Below are positions 21,754-22,889 of a DNA stretch of 22,889 nt, in pieces. Position 1 is the first letter of the stretch; each line of letters begins with the position of its first letter. This DNA is from CTSoil-075 sp964292325 (GTDB lineage: Bacteria; Bacillota; Negativicutes; DSM-13327). The translations under genes and the position numbers were made by a program. The notes below the pieces were generated by a model. The model was given only the letters and a program-made list of their open reading frames with translations, searched no databases and was not told where the DNA came from. The stretch spans positions 1-22,889 of the forward strand of contig CAXYVG010000061.1 in assembly GCA_964292325.1 (NCBI GenBank). Direction: 5' to 3'.

Positions 21754-21791
21754 CAAAAGAAGCACTCTCTTTTACGAAAGTGCTTCTTTTG
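21754..21791 (-). terminator. Terminator of the perR-like gene
   Basis: Arms 21754-21769 and 21776-21791 (16 bp, one mismatch). Lies 10 bases beyond the stop of the regulator. Confidence 0.75.
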
Positions 21792-21800
21792 ATCGCGCTA

Positions 21801-22226
21801 TTAATTCAGTTGTTTCTTTTGACATTCAGGACAAATACCATAAAAATAAAACTGCTGACCTGTCAGTTGATATTTCGTTCCCTGCGCAACTTGATTCACG
21901 AACTCCTCGGAATCAATATTGTCGACATCGTCGATCCGACCGCATTCCATGCATCTTACATGGGGGTGATTGCTGGTATCAGCATCATAACGAAAACTAT
22001 CTTCACTAGCATTGAGCATTTGTACCAAACCGATTTCTTTTAAAATTTCCATCGTTTTATAAACAGTTGCCAAACTCATAGTTGGATACATCGGTTGCAA
22101 CTCATTAAAAATCATCTCGGCATTTGGATGTGATTTCGTAGAAGATAACATATTATAAATAGCCAATCGTTGCGGAGTTACTTTAAACCCCTTCTCTCTC
22201 AATAATGAAGTGATACAGATTTCCAT
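21801..22226 (-). CDS. perR: PerR-type Fur-family metal-dependent repressor
   Basis: 141 aa. Winged-helix DNA-binding domain (about 1-80, KVTPQRLAIYNMLSST and SLATVYKTMEILKEIGLVQ) and dimerisation/metal domain. The PerR regulatory ligands are all present: His33, Asp81, His87, His89, Asp100, plus the structural zinc cysteines Cys92, Cys95, Cys132 and Cys135. Bacillus PerR has the same set, with an Asp rather than the Glu typical of Fur at the second position. Likely represses peroxide-defence and iron genes and is inactivated by oxidation of histidine. Start ATG 22226 has AGGTGG upstream. Fur or Zur remain possible, but the ligand set favours PerR. Confidence 0.9.
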   Translation of the reverse strand: MEICITSLLREKGFKVTPQRLAIYNMLSSTKSHPNAEMIFNELQPMYPTMSLATVYKTMEILKEIGLVQMLNASEDSFRYDADTSNHPHVRCMECGRIDDVDNIDSEEFVNQVAQGTKYQLTGQQFYFYGICPECQKKQLN

Positions 22227-22270
22227 ATATTCACCACCTACATCATATATCTATTACTACAGGAAAACCA

Positions 22271-22321
22271 TTATTGAATAGTTATATCTGTATTTTAATA
22301 TACTTTAAAAACTATTGTCAA
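22271..22321 (-). promoter_or_regulatory. Promoter and possible Per-box of the perR-like gene
   Basis: Minus strand: TTGACA (22316-22321), 18 bases, TAAAAT (22292-22297). Just downstream, about at the transcription start, ATATAACTATTCAATAA (22271-22287) loosely resembles the Per/Fur box TTATAATNATTATAA (about 10 of 15). Autorepression is plausible, not proven. Confidence 0.5.
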
Positions 22322-22352
22322 GGAAAACTCATCAATACCAATCATTTACTCT

Positions 22353-22409
22353 GTAATATACTAAAAGTAGCTCTGTATATCGAATACAGAGCTACTTTTA
22401 GTATATTAC
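22353..22409 (-). terminator. Perfect 26-bp hairpin after the coat gene
   Basis: Arms 22353-22378 and 22384-22409 are perfectly complementary over 26 bp, with a loop of 5. It follows the coat gene stop by 3 bases and stands between that gene and the perR-like promoter. Terminator is the likely role; the length and perfection are unusual for one. Confidence 0.75.
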
Positions 22410-22412
22410 CTG

Positions 22413-22730
22413 CTATTGCATTTGACTGCTAAATTTACTTTGTGCCTGAGAGATTTGTTGAGCATTTGCATTTTCCACATTATAAAAGCCCTTTTGTTGC
22501 ATTAAATCAAATACTTGTTTTTGTTGATTATATATATCACCCAAAATCGTCATATAATCCCGTCGCAATTGTTCATTTGACGATTCCAGAATGAAGGAGT
22601 TAAGAGTTTCTGCAGTATGTTTACTTTCATTTAATACGATTTGCAATATATCTTTTTCCGGGAATTGGGTGCCTTGACCCGTTTGCATACCTTGCCCCAT
22701 CTGTTGGTTTTGCTGACTTTGCTGAACCAT
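22413..22730 (-). CDS. CotF-like spore coat protein
   Basis: 105 aa. A Gln/Gly/Met-rich start (MVQQSQQNQQMGQGMQ), then a ferritin-like two-helix core with PEKDILQIVLNESKHTAETL and RRDYMTILGDIYNQQKQVFD, ending in a helix and Gln-rich tail. This is the coat F family pattern; such proteins sit in the spore coat of bacilli and clostridia. No further subfamily is given. Start set by AGGTG upstream of ATG. It follows a second coat-like gene, partial in this window, on the same strand. Confidence 0.8.
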   Translation of the reverse strand: MVQQSQQNQQMGQGMQTGQGTQFPEKDILQIVLNESKHTAETLNSFILESSNEQLRRDYMTILGDIYNQQKQVFDLMQQKGFYNVENANAQQISQAQSKFSSQMQ

Positions 22731-22750
22731 ATTTTCACCTCATTTTATCA

Positions 22751-22889
22751 TTATTGTAAACTTTGGCTTGCACTTAGATGTTTGCTAAGAGTTTGAAAAT
22801 GTTGTTGGTTTTTTTGAGCCATTTGTTGAAATAACTGTTTGCTTTGATTACATGAAATCGTACTGGCAAAGTTATTCAATGCACTAACG
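22751..22889 (-). CDS. Partial CotF-like coat protein, cut by the window edge
   Basis: C-terminal 45 residues only, from VSALNNFASTI through SKQLFQQMAQKN to a stop at 22751-22753. Gln-rich helix like the coat gene downstream, separated by 20 bases, so the two form a coat operon. Confidence 0.65.
   Translation of the reverse strand, partial: VSALNNFASTISCNQSKQLFQQMAQKNQQHFQTLSKHLSASQSLQ

Noticed and set aside
1..22889. tRNA, rRNA genes and CRISPR arrays
   Set aside because: I looked for cloverleaf-like and regularly spaced repeats by eye and saw none; the only repeats are the att pair, the four-copy motif and gene-internal duplication.

Overview
The window reads as chromosomal DNA of an endospore-forming Firmicute with low to moderate GC. 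A member of the Negativicutes (Sporomusa/Pelosinus type) is my best guess, from general protein flavour only. The support is a CotF-like spore coat gene pair, a PerR-type regulator, and the gene order walJ - htrA-type protease - rlmH, which in Bacillus subtilis is the tail of the wal operon (yycJ-yyxA-yydA). Almost every gene lies on the minus strand.

Right flank (about 16.56-22.89 kb), chromosomal housekeeping: a partial and a complete spore coat gene, a PerR-like Fur-family repressor, a membrane-anchored gluzincin peptidase, a 55-aa plus-strand gene, and the cluster phosphomannomutase/phosphoglucomutase - walJ - htrA-type protease - rlmH. Left flank (1 to about 1.25 kb): an exported protein made of two nearly identical repeats on the plus strand, then a strong hairpin.

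Middle (about 1.25-16.56 kb), the main result: an insertion of about 15.3 kb at the very 3' end of rlmH, which looks like a staphylococcal cassette chromosome (SCC)-type element outside the staphylococci. The last codons and stop of rlmH (16556-16576) are repeated at 1247-1267, and the only differences are three transitions. Between these two att-like sites lie two adjacent large serine recombinases (ccrA/ccrB-like pair), a D5-type AAA+ replicative helicase (cch analogue), RadC, a DUF960 protein and a DUF1643 protein, which is the gene kit associated with SCC elements. I see no antibiotic resistance gene and no phage structural gene.

Within the element, reading along the minus strand from rlmH: a 57-aa zinc-ribbon protein, a cysteine-rich 257-aa protein and a 409-aa helical protein of unknown role; a small gene apparently broken by one base; three unknown small genes leading into the helicase; a 358-bp hairpin-rich gap that is a candidate replication origin; a coupled micro-ORF, radC and the DUF960 gene; a small ORF and the two recombinases; an unknown 125-aa protein and the DUF1643 protein; and at the distal end apparent cargo, namely an exported 136-aa protein, an HtpX-like membrane M48 peptidase with a large extra C-terminal region, and a 63-aa charged protein. 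A motif of about 20 bp (consensus ATGTAGGGCAATGAGGGCAG) occurs four times around the recombinase and helicase/radC blocks and may be a replication or regulatory site of the element.

How the parts may work together (inference): the recombinase pair inserts and excises the element at rlmH without damaging the gene. The helicase, perhaps with the small upstream proteins and the hairpin region, replicates the excised circle. RadC and the DUF960/DUF1643 proteins are conserved accessories of unknown function, and the M48 peptidase block is the payload.
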